A DNA stretch of 64,000 nt from Prescottella equi (GTDB lineage: Bacteria > Actinomycetota > Actinomycetes > Mycobacteriales > Mycobacteriaceae). Made by a program: the position numbers and the translations under genes. The stretch is from contig NZ_LWTX01000009.1 of assembly GCF_002094305.1 (NCBI RefSeq), forward strand, positions 124,001 through 188,000, given 5' to 3'. The first letter of the stretch is position 1. The number at the start of each line of letters is the position of its first letter. The notes under the pieces were generated by a model, which saw only the letters and a list, made by a program, of their open reading frames with translations, was not told the origin of the DNA and did not search any database. Of the stretch, positions 15,959-24,305 are shown piece after piece.

Positions 15959-17269
15959 TCAGACTGCGTCGGACTCCGGCTCCGGCCGCGGCCGCTCGTG
16001 CTCGCGCCCGAACAGCCCGGTGGGCGCGCCGTGGGCGAGGACCGCGTGCTCGTAGGCCGACTCGGCGTGCAGCGCGAGGTCGATGCCGGACGTCTCCTGT
16101 TCGGCGCTGACGCGGAATCCGACGACCCGGTCGATCAGCTTGCCCACGCCGTACGTGACCCCGAACGCGTAGAGGCCGACGACGGCGACCGCGAGCACCT
16201 GCTTGCCGAGTTGGGCGAATCCGCCGCCGTAGAAGAGGCCCTCGACTCCGCCGGTCATGACCTCCGACGCCAGCAGTCCGATGAGCACGGTGCCGACGAC
16301 GCCGCCGACCAGGTGCACGCCCACGACGTCGAGCGAGTCGTCGTAGCCGAAGCGGAACTTCCAGCCCACAGCGAACGAGCAGACGGCACCGGCGACGACA
16401 CCGATGACGGCGGCGCCGACCATGCCGACCCACCCGCACGACGGGGTGATCGCGACGAGACCGGCGACGACGCCCGACGCGGCGCCGAACGTGGTGGGGT
16501 GGCCGTCGCGTTTCTGCTCGACGAACAGCCAGCCCAGCAGGCCGGTGCAGCCGGCGACCAGGGTGTTGAGGAACACCGCGGCGGCGGTGCCGTCGGCGGC
16601 CATCGCGGAGCCGGCATTGAACCCGAACCAGCCGAACCACAGCAGGCCGACGCCGAGCAGCACCATCGGCAGGTTGTGCGGGCGCATCGGCTCGTTGCGG
16701 AACCCGATCCGCGGGCCGAGCACCAGTGCCAGAGCCAGGGCGGACGCGCCGGAGACGATCTCGACGACCAGGCCGCCCGCGTAGTCGAGCACACCGAGCT
16801 TCGAGATCCAACCGTCCGGCCCCCACACCCAGTGCGCGACCGGCACGTACACCAGCAGTGCCCACACCGGCACGAAGAACATCCACGACGAGAACTTTGC
16901 GCGGTCGGCGATTGCGCCGCTGATCAGTGCGGCGGTGAGGATTGCGAACGTCAGCTGGAAGGTCGCGAACAGGAACTCGGGAACGCCGGAGCGCGCGGTG
17001 TCCGGGGTGATGCCGGCCATGCCGAGGTGTTCGAGTCCGCCGATGAGTCCGCCGCCGAGGTCGTCGCCGAAGGCCAGGCTGTAGCCGGCGACCAGCCACA
17101 CCACCGTGACCAGCGCGATCGAGATGAAACTCATCATGATCATGTTGAGGACGCCCTTGGAGCGGACCATGCCGCCGTAGAAGAGGGCCAGGCCGGGCGT
17201 CATCAGCAGAACCAGCGCGGTGCTGATCAGCAGCCACGCGGTCGTCGCGGGATCGATCGTCTCGAGCAT
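15959..17269 (-). CDS. amt: Ammonium transporter (Amt family) with Glu at the first pore-His position
   Basis: A 436-residue Amt/Mep/Rh channel with about eleven membrane helices and a cytoplasmic C-terminal tail of some 50 residues rich in Glu and Pro. Conserved features are FYGGMVRSKGVLN near the N terminus, Asp162 in LDYAGG, WFGWFGFNAGS, and DVVGVHLVGG with His319, the second of the twin pore histidines. The first twin-His position is Glu170 (VVEIVSG rather than VVHI), confirmed by the codon GAG at 16760-16762. No glnB/glnK or glnD adjoins. The gene is divergent from dnaX. Confidence 0.95.
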   Translation of the reverse strand: MLETIDPATTAWLLISTALVLLMTPGLALFYGGMVRSKGVLNMIMMSFISIALVTVVWLVAGYSLAFGDDLGGGLIGGLEHLGMAGITPDTARSGVPEFLFATFQLTFAILTAALISGAIADRAKFSSWMFFVPVWALLVYVPVAHWVWGPDGWISKLGVLDYAGGLVVEIVSGASALALALVLGPRIGFRNEPMRPHNLPMVLLGVGLLWFGWFGFNAGSAMAADGTAAAVFLNTLVAGCTGLLGWLFVEQKRDGHPTTFGAASGVVAGLVAITPSCGWVGMVGAAVIGVVAGAVCSFAVGWKFRFGYDDSLDVVGVHLVGGVVGTVLIGLLASEVMTGGVEGLFYGGGFAQLGKQVLAVAVVGLYAFGVTYGVGKLIDRVVGFRVSAEQETSGIDLALHAESAYEHAVLAHGAPTGLFGREHERPRPEPESDAV

Positions 17270-17455
17270 GTGAACTTCTCCTCACCGGCGGGGTGTCACC
17301 GCACGCGAGAAATGACGATCGCGTCCTGCAGTTTCGACGACGGGACGCTCGTGTTGCTTCTGTGTTTCGGAAATCTCTCGGCGCCCGCCGGCCGGGATCG
17401 GCGCGGGTCGTCACTCCGGCGACCGACTGTCGCCGGTCGCCGGTAGTCTTTCGCC

Positions 17456-19627
17456 GTGGCCCTGTACCGGAAATATCGACCAGCTTCGTTCGCGGAGGTG
17501 GTGGGTCAGGAGCACGTCACCGAGCCCCTGAGCACCGCACTCGACGCCGGACGCATCAACCACGCTTATCTCTTCTCGGGCCCGCGCGGCTGCGGCAAGA
17601 CGTCGTCGGCCCGCATCCTGGCGCGCTCGCTCAACTGCGTGCAGGGGCCCACGTCCACGCCGTGCGGTGAGTGCGCGTCGTGCATCGCGCTCGGCCCGGG
17701 CGGCGCCGGCAACCTCGACGTGATCGAACTCGACGCCGCCAGTCACGGCGGTGTGGAGGACACCCGCGAGCTGCGCGATCGCGCTTTCTACGCGCCGGCC
17801 GAGTCGCGGTACCGGGTGTTCATCGTCGACGAGGCCCACATGGTCACGACGGCGGGGTTCAACGCGCTCCTCAAGATCGTCGAGGAGCCGCCGGAGCACC
17901 TCATCTTCATCTTCGCGACCACCGAGCCGGAGAAGGTGCTGCCGACCATCCGGTCTCGCACGCACCACTACCCGTTCCGGCTGCTCGCGCCGTCGACCAT
18001 GCGCGGGCTGCTCGAGAAGATCTGCGCGCAGGAGCACGTCCCGGTGGAGGACGCGGTGTACCCGCTCGTCATCCGCGCCGGTGGCGGCTCGCCGCGTGAC
18101 TCGCTCAGCGTGCTCGACCAGCTCCTTGCCGGCGCCGGCGAGGAGGGCGTCACCTACGCGCGGGCGCTGGCACTGCTCGGCGTCACCGACGTCGCGCTCA
18201 TCGACGAGGCCGTCGATGCGCTTGCCGCGAACGACGGCGCCGCGCTGTTCGGGACTGTCGACAAGGTGATGGACGCCGGGCACGATCCCCGGCGCTTCGC
18301 CGTCGACCTGCTCGAGCGGTTGCGCGACCTGATCCTCATGCGGGCCGTCCCGGACGCCGCCGAACGCGGGCTGGTCGACGCACCCGGCGACGTGCTGGAC
18401 CGCATGCGTGAGGAGGCCGAGCGAATCGGCCCCGCCACCCTGGCCCGGTACGCGGAGCTGGTGCACGACGGTCTCGGCGAGATGCGCGGTGCCACGGCGC
18501 CGCGCCTGCTGCTCGAGGTGATGTGTGCTCGGATGCTGCTGCCGTCGGCGACGGACGCGGAATCGGCTGTACTGCAGCGACTCGAGCGGATCGAGCAGGG
18601 CGTCGTGATCGCGCCGACGTCCGGCGGTGCGCCCGCGGGTGCACCCGCTGCGGCGCCGCGCCCGGCCGCCACCGAGCCGCCGCCGTCCGGGCCCGTCTAC
18701 CAGCGCCCCTCGCAGCGTCGCGAGACCGAGTCTGCCCCGCCCGCTCAGCCGGAACCACAGCGGCAGCCGGAACCACAGCGGCAGCCGGAACCACAGCGGC
18801 AGCCGGAACCACAGCCCGAACCGGTGGCGGAGCGCCCCGCGGTCGAGGTTCCGCCGCCGCCGGCAGCGCCGGAGCCGACCCCGCCCCAGGCGCCGCCGCA
18901 ACAGGTGGCTCCCGAACCGGTCCGGCAGGCCCCGGCGCCTGCACCGGTCCCGCCCGCCCCGGAACCGGAGCCTGTGGCCGCTGTCGAGCCGGAACCCGTT
19001 CCGGCGGCGCCGGTTGCGTCCGGCCGCCCGGATGCTGCCGCAGTCCGCGCGGTGTGGTCCGAGGTGCGCGCCAAGGTGCGGGAACGGAGCCGCACCGTCG
19101 AGGTGATGCTGTCCGGTGCCACGGTGCGCGGCATCGACGGTGATCGGCTGGTCCTCGCACACGACTCCGTCCCGCTGGTCAAGCGGCTCGCCGAACCGCG
19201 CAATACCGAGGTGATCCGTGCGGCGATGCACGACGTTTTCGGCGGCGAATGGGACGTTACGTGCGAGCACGGTTCCGCGCCCGTGCAGCAGGCGCCCACT
19301 CAGGCGGCTCCGCAGGCGAAAGCTCCTGCAGCACCCAAGTTCTCGCGTCCCAGTCAGGGGCGGGCGCCGGCCGCTGCGCCGCAGCGACCGGCGGCTCCCC
19401 GCGACGACGACATCCCGCCGCCCGAGGCTCCGGACTACCCGGACGATCCGGGGCCGCCGCCTGCGGACTACGACTACGACGCGCCGCCTCCCCCCACCAC
19501 GCCGGAGGACGAGGCGGAGATGATGGCGGAGGCCGCGGTGCCCGTCGATCAGGCGAGCCGACGCGACCCCGAGGAGATGGCGGGCGAGATGCTCGTCGAG
19601 GTGCTCGGGGCCCGGAAGCTCGACTGA
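17456..19627 (+). CDS. dnaX: DNA polymerase III subunit gamma/tau
   Basis: A 723-residue clamp-loader ATPase that loads the beta clamp and links the replisome. The AAA+ domain has Walker A GPRGCGKTS (42-50), a four-Cys zinc module (Cys61, 70, 73, 76) and Walker B/DExx DEAHMVTTAGFNALLKIVEE. Lid and collar domains reach about residue 370. A long Pro/Glu/Gln linker follows, then a folded stretch VRAVWSEVRAKVRERSRTVEVMLSG typical of actinobacterial tau domain V, and an acidic Pro-rich tail. Start is GTG 17456. I see no slippery sequence plus hairpin for a gamma form. Confidence 0.97.
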   Translation: MALYRKYRPASFAEVVGQEHVTEPLSTALDAGRINHAYLFSGPRGCGKTSSARILARSLNCVQGPTSTPCGECASCIALGPGGAGNLDVIELDAASHGGVEDTRELRDRAFYAPAESRYRVFIVDEAHMVTTAGFNALLKIVEEPPEHLIFIFATTEPEKVLPTIRSRTHHYPFRLLAPSTMRGLLEKICAQEHVPVEDAVYPLVIRAGGGSPRDSLSVLDQLLAGAGEEGVTYARALALLGVTDVALIDEAVDALAANDGAALFGTVDKVMDAGHDPRRFAVDLLERLRDLILMRAVPDAAERGLVDAPGDVLDRMREEAERIGPATLARYAELVHDGLGEMRGATAPRLLLEVMCARMLLPSATDAESAVLQRLERIEQGVVIAPTSGGAPAGAPAAAPRPAATEPPPSGPVYQRPSQRRETESAPPAQPEPQRQPEPQRQPEPQRQPEPQPEPVAERPAVEVPPPPAAPEPTPPQAPPQQVAPEPVRQAPAPAPVPPAPEPEPVAAVEPEPVPAAPVASGRPDAAAVRAVWSEVRAKVRERSRTVEVMLSGATVRGIDGDRLVLAHDSVPLVKRLAEPRNTEVIRAAMHDVFGGEWDVTCEHGSAPVQQAPTQAAPQAKAPAAPKFSRPSQGRAPAAAPQRPAAPRDDDIPPPEAPDYPDDPGPPPADYDYDAPPPPTTPEDEAEMMAEAAVPVDQASRRDPEEMAGEMLVEVLGARKLD
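18749..18802 (+). repeat. Three tandem 18-bp repeats in dnaX (PEPQRQ)
   Basis: CCGGAACCACAGCGGCAG occurs three times in a row and a fourth, diverged copy follows to about 18820. It encodes PEPQRQ repeats in the flexible linker between the clamp-loader and tau-specific domains. The copies are identical, so copy number may vary between strains. Confidence 0.9.
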
Positions 19628-19765
19628 TCGCTGGGGCGGCGGCTACGGGCCCGGGAGAGATCGGCGTCGGTGGGCGGGGCCGGTGGGCGCAGTGTGCCGG
19701 CGAAGACCTTGCGGAGAGTCAATCCCCGGGGTCCGAGGAAGCCTGCCCCCCCGGTTGCCGTCGAC

Positions 19766-20653
19766 TCAGATCCACTGCCCGCTCTGGATGGCGAGCAGTC
19801 GGTCCATCGCCTCGGCCGACCACGTGGCGGCGGGCGGGCTCGCTGCTCGCCGTGCCCGGCGCGGCTGCCCGAGTTCGGGGTGAAGGGTGCGGGAGACCTC
19901 GCGCGCCGCGTCCGCCACCAGCGGTGCCACGCGCTCGAGTGGTGCCGTACGCGCCTCGCCGCACAGCGAGATGGCGGCGACCGGGCCCGCGTGTCCACGG
20001 ACGGCGACGCCGACGCAGGCCACTCCGCGAACTGACTCGCCGCTCTCGAATGCCATGCCGCGCCGCTGCCGGATGCGGTTGAGTTCCTGGTGCAGCGTCG
20101 AGAGGCCGGAGATGGTTCGGTCGGTGCAGGGGGCCAGCCGCTGCTCGTACAGGCTGTCGACCCGCTCGGGGTCGAGCCACGCCAACATCGACTTGCCGCC
20201 CGCCGTCGAGTACGCGGGGGCGCGTCCGCCGACTCGCGACGGAAGGGTCGAGGCGAAGCGACCGCCGATCTTGTCGAGGTAGACGCTTTCGGCTCCGTCG
20301 AGGACGGCCAGGTGCACCACCATGCCGGTCTGCATGTGCAGTTCGTGCAACAACAGGGCTGCGGCAGCACGGATTTCGCTGTGGCCGCCGTCGCCGCCGG
20401 CGAGTCCGAGCGCTCGGCGGCCGAGGCAGTAGCCGAAAGAAGCGTGCTCGACCCAGTTCAACCGCACCAGCTGCAGGAGGATGCGGTGCACCGTCGAGCG
20501 CGGAAGCTGCGCTCGGTACGTCACCTCCTCCAGCGTCAGGCGCGAGGTCCGACTGTCGAATGCGCTGAGGACCAGGGTCATGCGCTCGATCATCGACGGT
20601 GGCAGATCTCGGCGCGGGGTTGCGACGGCATCGCCGGACTCGACGACTGTCAT
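19766..20653 (-). CDS. IclR family transcriptional regulator
   Basis: A 295-residue regulator: winged HTH near residues 20-75 (MIERMTLVLSAFDSRTSRLTLEEV ... LPRSTVHRILLQLVRLNWVEH) and an IclR effector domain with VVHLAVLDGAESVYLDKIGG and RRRGMAF-type loops. ATG 20653 is chosen because GGAGGTGTCG precedes it directly. The last 30 residues are Ala/Arg-rich. It has no obvious target next to it other than itself; it is convergent with dnaX and head-to-tail behind the GNAT/dioxygenase genes. The inverted repeat at 20740 may be its operator. Confidence 0.9.
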   Translation of the reverse strand: MTVVESGDAVATPRRDLPPSMIERMTLVLSAFDSRTSRLTLEEVTYRAQLPRSTVHRILLQLVRLNWVEHASFGYCLGRRALGLAGGDGGHSEIRAAAALLLHELHMQTGMVVHLAVLDGAESVYLDKIGGRFASTLPSRVGGRAPAYSTAGGKSMLAWLDPERVDSLYEQRLAPCTDRTISGLSTLHQELNRIRQRRGMAFESGESVRGVACVGVAVRGHAGPVAAISLCGEARTAPLERVAPLVADAAREVSRTLHPELGQPRRARRAASPPAATWSAEAMDRLLAIQSGQWI

Positions 20654-20739
20654 CGACACCTCCAAACAACTTCCGCACCCCTGGTCGGACCGGCGGAGGC
20701 GGGAAAACTGTGATCAAGTCCGACACGCTAGCAGGTGTG

Positions 20740-20754
20740 TCCCGCTGAACGGGA
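20740..20754. promoter_or_regulatory. Inverted repeat upstream of the IclR gene
   Basis: TCCCGCTGAACGGGA is a perfect 5-bp inverted repeat with a 5-bp spacer, the size and shape of many IclR-family sites. It lies 87 bases upstream of the IclR start. The assignment is inference. Confidence 0.4.
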
Positions 20755-20870
20755 GGCTTCCCAACAAATGTTTGTCTGAATTGGGCGTCGCCACCATACG
20801 TGGGTCCCACGCGACTATGCACCCGGTCGGATGCGTCCCCCGATCCGCCGCTACCAGGAAGTCGAGCGAG

Positions 20871-21320
20871 TCATCCTCGCGGCGTCTCGACCATCGAGAA
20901 ACGCAGCAGGTTGGATTCGCGCGGGACGAATCCGAGCTTCAGGTAGAGCCGGTTCGCGGCGACGCGCGAGTCGCGGGACGTCAGATCGACTGTGCGGGCG
21001 CCGAGTTCGTCGGCGCGGGCGAGGGCGGCTCGGGTGAGTGCGGCTCCTACCCGGCGTCCTTGCGCGGCGGCGTCGACCACGACGTCCTCGATCCAGGCCC
21101 GATTGCCGGTAGGGATGGGGAACACGACCAGGGTCAGCGTTCCGACGATGCAGCCGTCCAGCCTGGCGACGAAGAGGGTATTGGTGGGGCAGCCCACGAC
21201 CTGCTCGAGGTACGCCGCGGTGATCGGCGGTGCCGACGTCGACAGTTGCGGTATGAGCATCGTGCACGCCTGTACCAGCTCGTCGGTGACCTCGGAGGCC
21301 TCGTGGATCGTGACCGTCAT
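20871..21320 (-). CDS. GNAT family N-acetyltransferase
   Basis: A 149-residue acetyltransferase with the acetyl-CoA loop VVVDAAAQGRRVGAALTRAAL (motif A, Q/RxxGxG/A form) and a final NRLYLKLGFVPRESNLLRFSM. ATG 21320 with GAGGAG seven bases upstream is preferred over frames reaching 21461, which would add an Arg/Ser-rich stretch overlapping the dioxygenase. It is 64 bases downstream of the dioxygenase-like gene on the same strand. The substrate is unknown. Confidence 0.85.
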   Translation of the reverse strand: MTVTIHEASEVTDELVQACTMLIPQLSTSAPPITAAYLEQVVGCPTNTLFVARLDGCIVGTLTLVVFPIPTGNRAWIEDVVVDAAAQGRRVGAALTRAALARADELGARTVDLTSRDSRVAANRLYLKLGFVPRESNLLRFSMVETPRG

Positions 21321-21384
21321 GTACTGCTCCTCGGGCGTGGGGTACCGAGTCAGCGTACGCAGGACGGCGGTGCCGAAGGGCGGA

Positions 21385-21903
21385 TCAGCGAACCTCGACC
21401 GCAGGACGACACGGCTCGATTGTGAGCGCGAAATCGTAGACCGCCCTGTCGATCCCGTCAACGCCCGGACGGGGGTCGAGGATCGCGGACTCGGGTGCGT
21501 CGTGCCGGATCCACGCGTCCCGTCGGAAGTACAGCCTGGCTGTCGCGGTGCGCGTGTGCGGAGACCGCACCGTGACGTGGAGGTGCGCCGGCCGCCACGG
21601 ACTCCACTTCTCGTTCACGATGAACCACCCGGTAGGGCCGTCCGTCGGAATCTGGTAGGGCACAGGAGTGATCGTCGAGATCGCGTAACGGCCGTCGGTG
21701 TCGGTCGTCACCCGGGCCACCGTCGAACCGGCGTGCGCACCGCCGGATCCGTCGCTGCGGCGGACCTGGACCGTGGCACCGGGGACCGGCCGTCCGTCAT
21801 CGTCGACGACGCGGCCGGTCAGAATCAGTGGGCCGCCGGGGTCCGGGGAGGCAGGGGGAGCGGCGGCGGGCACACGGGTGGTGAAGCGGGACACGACGAT
21901 CAC
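21385..21903 (-). CDS. Short intradiol ring-cleavage dioxygenase-like protein
   Basis: At 172 residues this is a minimal intradiol dioxygenase core. It holds GRVVDDDGRPVPGATVQV (first beta unit), DTDGRYAIST, PYQIPTDGPTGWF and RPAHLHVTV, giving the two Tyr and two His that bind the non-heme Fe(III) in protocatechuate and catechol dioxygenases. The N-terminal dimerisation helices of catechol dioxygenases are missing, so it is nearer to the short protocatechuate-type or uncharacterised exported forms. Start GTG 21903 has AAGGA six bases upstream; no clear signal peptide is seen, though the first residues are hydrophobic. It follows the AraC gene by 23 bases, so the two are co-transcribed. Confidence 0.8.
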   Translation of the reverse strand: MIVVSRFTTRVPAAAPPASPDPGGPLILTGRVVDDDGRPVPGATVQVRRSDGSGGAHAGSTVARVTTDTDGRYAISTITPVPYQIPTDGPTGWFIVNEKWSPWRPAHLHVTVRSPHTRTATARLYFRRDAWIRHDAPESAILDPRPGVDGIDRAVYDFALTIEPCRPAVEVR

Positions 21904-21926
21904 GATGATTCCTTCGGGTGGGCGGA

Positions 21927-22868
21927 TCAGGAACTGCGGAGCGCCGCGGAGGGCGACGTGCCGAAACGGGTGCGATAGGCCGCGGCGAAGCGGCCCGAAT
22001 GGGCGAACCCCCACCGCAGCGCGACGGCGGCGACGGTGTCACCGGGTCCGGCCGCGTGCAGGTCGTCGCGGGCCCGGACCAGACGGATGTCGGTGAGGTA
22101 CTCGGTGGGACTGCGGTCCACGTACTGCCGGAAACCCTCCTGCAGTCGCCGCACGCTCACCCCCGCCTTCTCGGCCATCTCCGCGGCGGTCCAAGCGTGG
22201 GCCGGGTCGTCGTGCAGGGCGTCGATCACCCGCTTGACGATCCGCGGCCGCGTCGCGGCGGTTCCCTCCGCGTCGTCAGGCACGGCCGCGAGGACGAACG
22301 CGGTGGTGACAGCGCTCAGGATCTGGCTCGCCACCAGATCGTTGTGCAACAGGCACCGCGGTCCGTCCATCTGATCGGACAGCGATTCCACGAATCGAAG
22401 CCACGTCGTCCCGGCGGACGTGGACAGGTTCACCTGGCTCGGCAGCGGCCGACCGGCACGCCCCAGGATGCGGTGCATCTCGCGTTGCAGGTACTCGTGA
22501 TCGAAACGGACGCCGATGATTTCACACGACGACGTCCAGTGCGGCATCAGCGTCGTGACATCCGGCGGGCACACGGTCGCAGTGCCCGGCAGCGACGACA
22601 CCTTCTTGCCGCCCACCACCGAGTCCAGCCGACCGGTGAGCGGTATGTTCACGCCGTAGGCACCAGGGTGCTCGGACTGCACCGACACGTCGGCGCCCCA
22701 CGCGAGGCGGGCGATGCGGACGGGACCGGTTCCGGTTTTGCGTAGCGAGACGTTCGCCGCGGGGAAGCGGGTACTGGGCGTGAGGGTGTGCGGGAAGTAG
22801 GCGTCCGCGACCGCCTGGGAGACCTCGTCCCAGTCTCTCGACGCGAGTCCGTCGGCCGGCTTCGACAT
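21927..22868 (-). CDS. AraC family transcriptional regulator
   Basis: A 313-residue regulator with an N-terminal AraC-binding-like domain (residues about 20-190) and a C-terminal double HTH: AWTAAEMAEKAGVSVRRLQEGFRQY and TVAAVALRWGFAHSGRFAAAYRTRFGTSPS. This arrangement is found in activators of aromatic or alkane catabolic genes. ATG 22868 is preceded by GGAGGTAGC. It heads a likely transcript with the intradiol-dioxygenase-like gene, and it is the obvious candidate regulator of that gene. Confidence 0.9.
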   Translation of the reverse strand: MSKPADGLASRDWDEVSQAVADAYFPHTLTPSTRFPAANVSLRKTGTGPVRIARLAWGADVSVQSEHPGAYGVNIPLTGRLDSVVGGKKVSSLPGTATVCPPDVTTLMPHWTSSCEIIGVRFDHEYLQREMHRILGRAGRPLPSQVNLSTSAGTTWLRFVESLSDQMDGPRCLLHNDLVASQILSAVTTAFVLAAVPDDAEGTAATRPRIVKRVIDALHDDPAHAWTAAEMAEKAGVSVRRLQEGFRQYVDRSPTEYLTDIRLVRARDDLHAAGPGDTVAAVALRWGFAHSGRFAAAYRTRFGTSPSAALRSS

Positions 22869-23043
22869 CGCTGCTACCTCCAAACCCGTGGTCGAAAGGG
22901 CGTGTCACGGGTGTATGAGCCAATTGAACGCCGCCGGCAGGCGCGTGGAAAGGGCCGGCCGCCGGTCGGCGGTGGTTTTCCGCGCGATGTGGATCGAACT
23001 CGCGTTCTCCGGATCTTGTGTTCGGTCCTCTAATCTCGTCGTC

Positions 23044-23412
23044 ATGCTTGTTGTGACGACTAACGACATTCCCGGCTGGGAGATCCAGCGGGTGATCGGC
23101 GAGGTGTTCGGACTGACCGTCCGGTCCCGGAACATCGGGTCGCAGATCGGCGCGGGCCTCAAATCCCTCGTCGGCGGCGAATTGCAGGGAATGACCAAGA
23201 ACCTCACCGAGAGTCGGAACGAGGCGATGAGCCGTCTCGTCGCCGAGGCAGCCCAGCGGGGCGGGAACGTCATCGTCGCGATGCGCTTCGAAACCTCCGA
23301 CCTGGGAGGCAACTGGTCCGAGATCTGTGCCTACGGGACGGCCGCGTACGCGGTGCCGGTCACGGACGCCGCCCGGCAGACCGCAGCGGAACTGGGGTAC
23401 GGCCCGCGCTGA
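23044..23412 (+). CDS. YbjQ family (UPF0145) protein
   Basis: A 122-residue member of the YbjQ/UPF0145 family: it opens LVVTTNDIPGWEIQRVIGEVFGLTVRS and has GGELQGMTKNLTESRNEAMSRL and GGNVIVAMRFE. The family forms oligomers and was once proposed to bind metals; its function is not settled. It is a single gene with a clear terminator right after the stop. Confidence 0.88.
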   Translation: MLVVTTNDIPGWEIQRVIGEVFGLTVRSRNIGSQIGAGLKSLVGGELQGMTKNLTESRNEAMSRLVAEAAQRGGNVIVAMRFETSDLGGNWSEICAYGTAAYAVPVTDAARQTAAELGYGPR

Positions 23413-23440
23413 CTGCTGTCCCGGGTACTCGGGACAGCAG
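23413..23440 (+). terminator. Hairpin terminator after the YbjQ gene
   Basis: Perfect 11-bp stem CTGCTGTCCCG / CGGGACAGCAG with a 6-base loop, starting immediately after the stop codon. Confidence 0.7.
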
Positions 23441-23551
23441 TCCCTGGTGCCCGGGATGCCGGGCGTCGGAGCCTGACTGGCGAACGCGGTGACCGTGTTC
23501 CGGTGACGTCGCCCGACCGGGTGGGCGCACCGCGACCCGCAGGAGCAGCCC

Positions 23552-24247
23552 GTGAGTGCAGTCGAGATATCGGAGTTGTCGCCCGCCGGGGAACCGGCCG
23601 CTGCCGGACACCGGCCCCGGACGTGGGCGTACGTCGGCGTGGTGGCCGGGCTTGCCGGTGTGATCGGTATCCAGGCCAGCGGATTCATCGACGCGGCCTA
23701 CGCGGAGGGCGTGGCCGGTGACGCGGTGGCGATCGCGAACCGCCTGGCCGACCAGCGCACCGCCGTCGTCGTGATGCACGTGTCGTTGATGATCGCGGCG
23801 CTGTTGATGCTGGTGTTCGCCGCCGGACTGGCGCGCCGGCTGTCCGATCGTCTGCCCGAGGGCACGCTGCTGCCCGCGGTAGCCGGGGGCGGGCTGGTCC
23901 TCACCAGTGCCGCGTGTCTGCTCGGGACCGGTTTCACCACCGAACTGATCTTCGGACTCGGTCACCTCGACGAGGTGGTTCCCGAGTACGCGGTCGTCGG
24001 GGCGCACTGGATGGGCACCATCCCGTGGCTGTGGGCGGGTGTCGGTGTCAGTGCGCTCGCGGTGGCATCGGGGATGCTGCGCCACGGCGCGGGACCGCGC
24101 TGGATCGGCTGGACGTCGCTGGTGCTCGGCGGGCTCACCGCGCTGTTCGGCGTGTCTCCGCTGCAGTACATGGCCGGCTTCACGGGGCCGGTGTGGGTGC
24201 TGGTCGTGGCGATCGGATTCGCGTTCGGTGACCGGGTGCGGGGCTAG
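23552..24247 (+). CDS. Hypothetical multi-pass membrane protein
   Basis: A 231-residue protein with about six hydrophobic helices, beginning WAYVGVVAGLAGVIGIQASGF and ending VWVLVVAIGFAFGDRVRG. Short cytoplasmic loops carry Arg residues. I do not recognise the family with confidence; it resembles DUF4386-like actinobacterial membrane proteins. It precedes the sensor kinase by 58 bases and might be part of the same sensing unit. Start is GTG 23552. Confidence 0.7.
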   Translation: MSAVEISELSPAGEPAAAGHRPRTWAYVGVVAGLAGVIGIQASGFIDAAYAEGVAGDAVAIANRLADQRTAVVVMHVSLMIAALLMLVFAAGLARRLSDRLPEGTLLPAVAGGGLVLTSAACLLGTGFTTELIFGLGHLDEVVPEYAVVGAHWMGTIPWLWAGVGVSALAVASGMLRHGAGPRWIGWTSLVLGGLTALFGVSPLQYMAGFTGPVWVLVVAIGFAFGDRVRG

Positions 24248-24305
24248 CGGTCCATACTCGCTAGCGATTCACATGCCGGGCGGATCGGACGACACGGGAG
24301 GGTGC

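Noticed and set aside
18700-18850. Possible programmed frameshift in dnaX giving a short gamma form
   Set aside because: No A/T-rich slippery heptamer or suitable downstream hairpin was seen; the repeats are purely in-frame.
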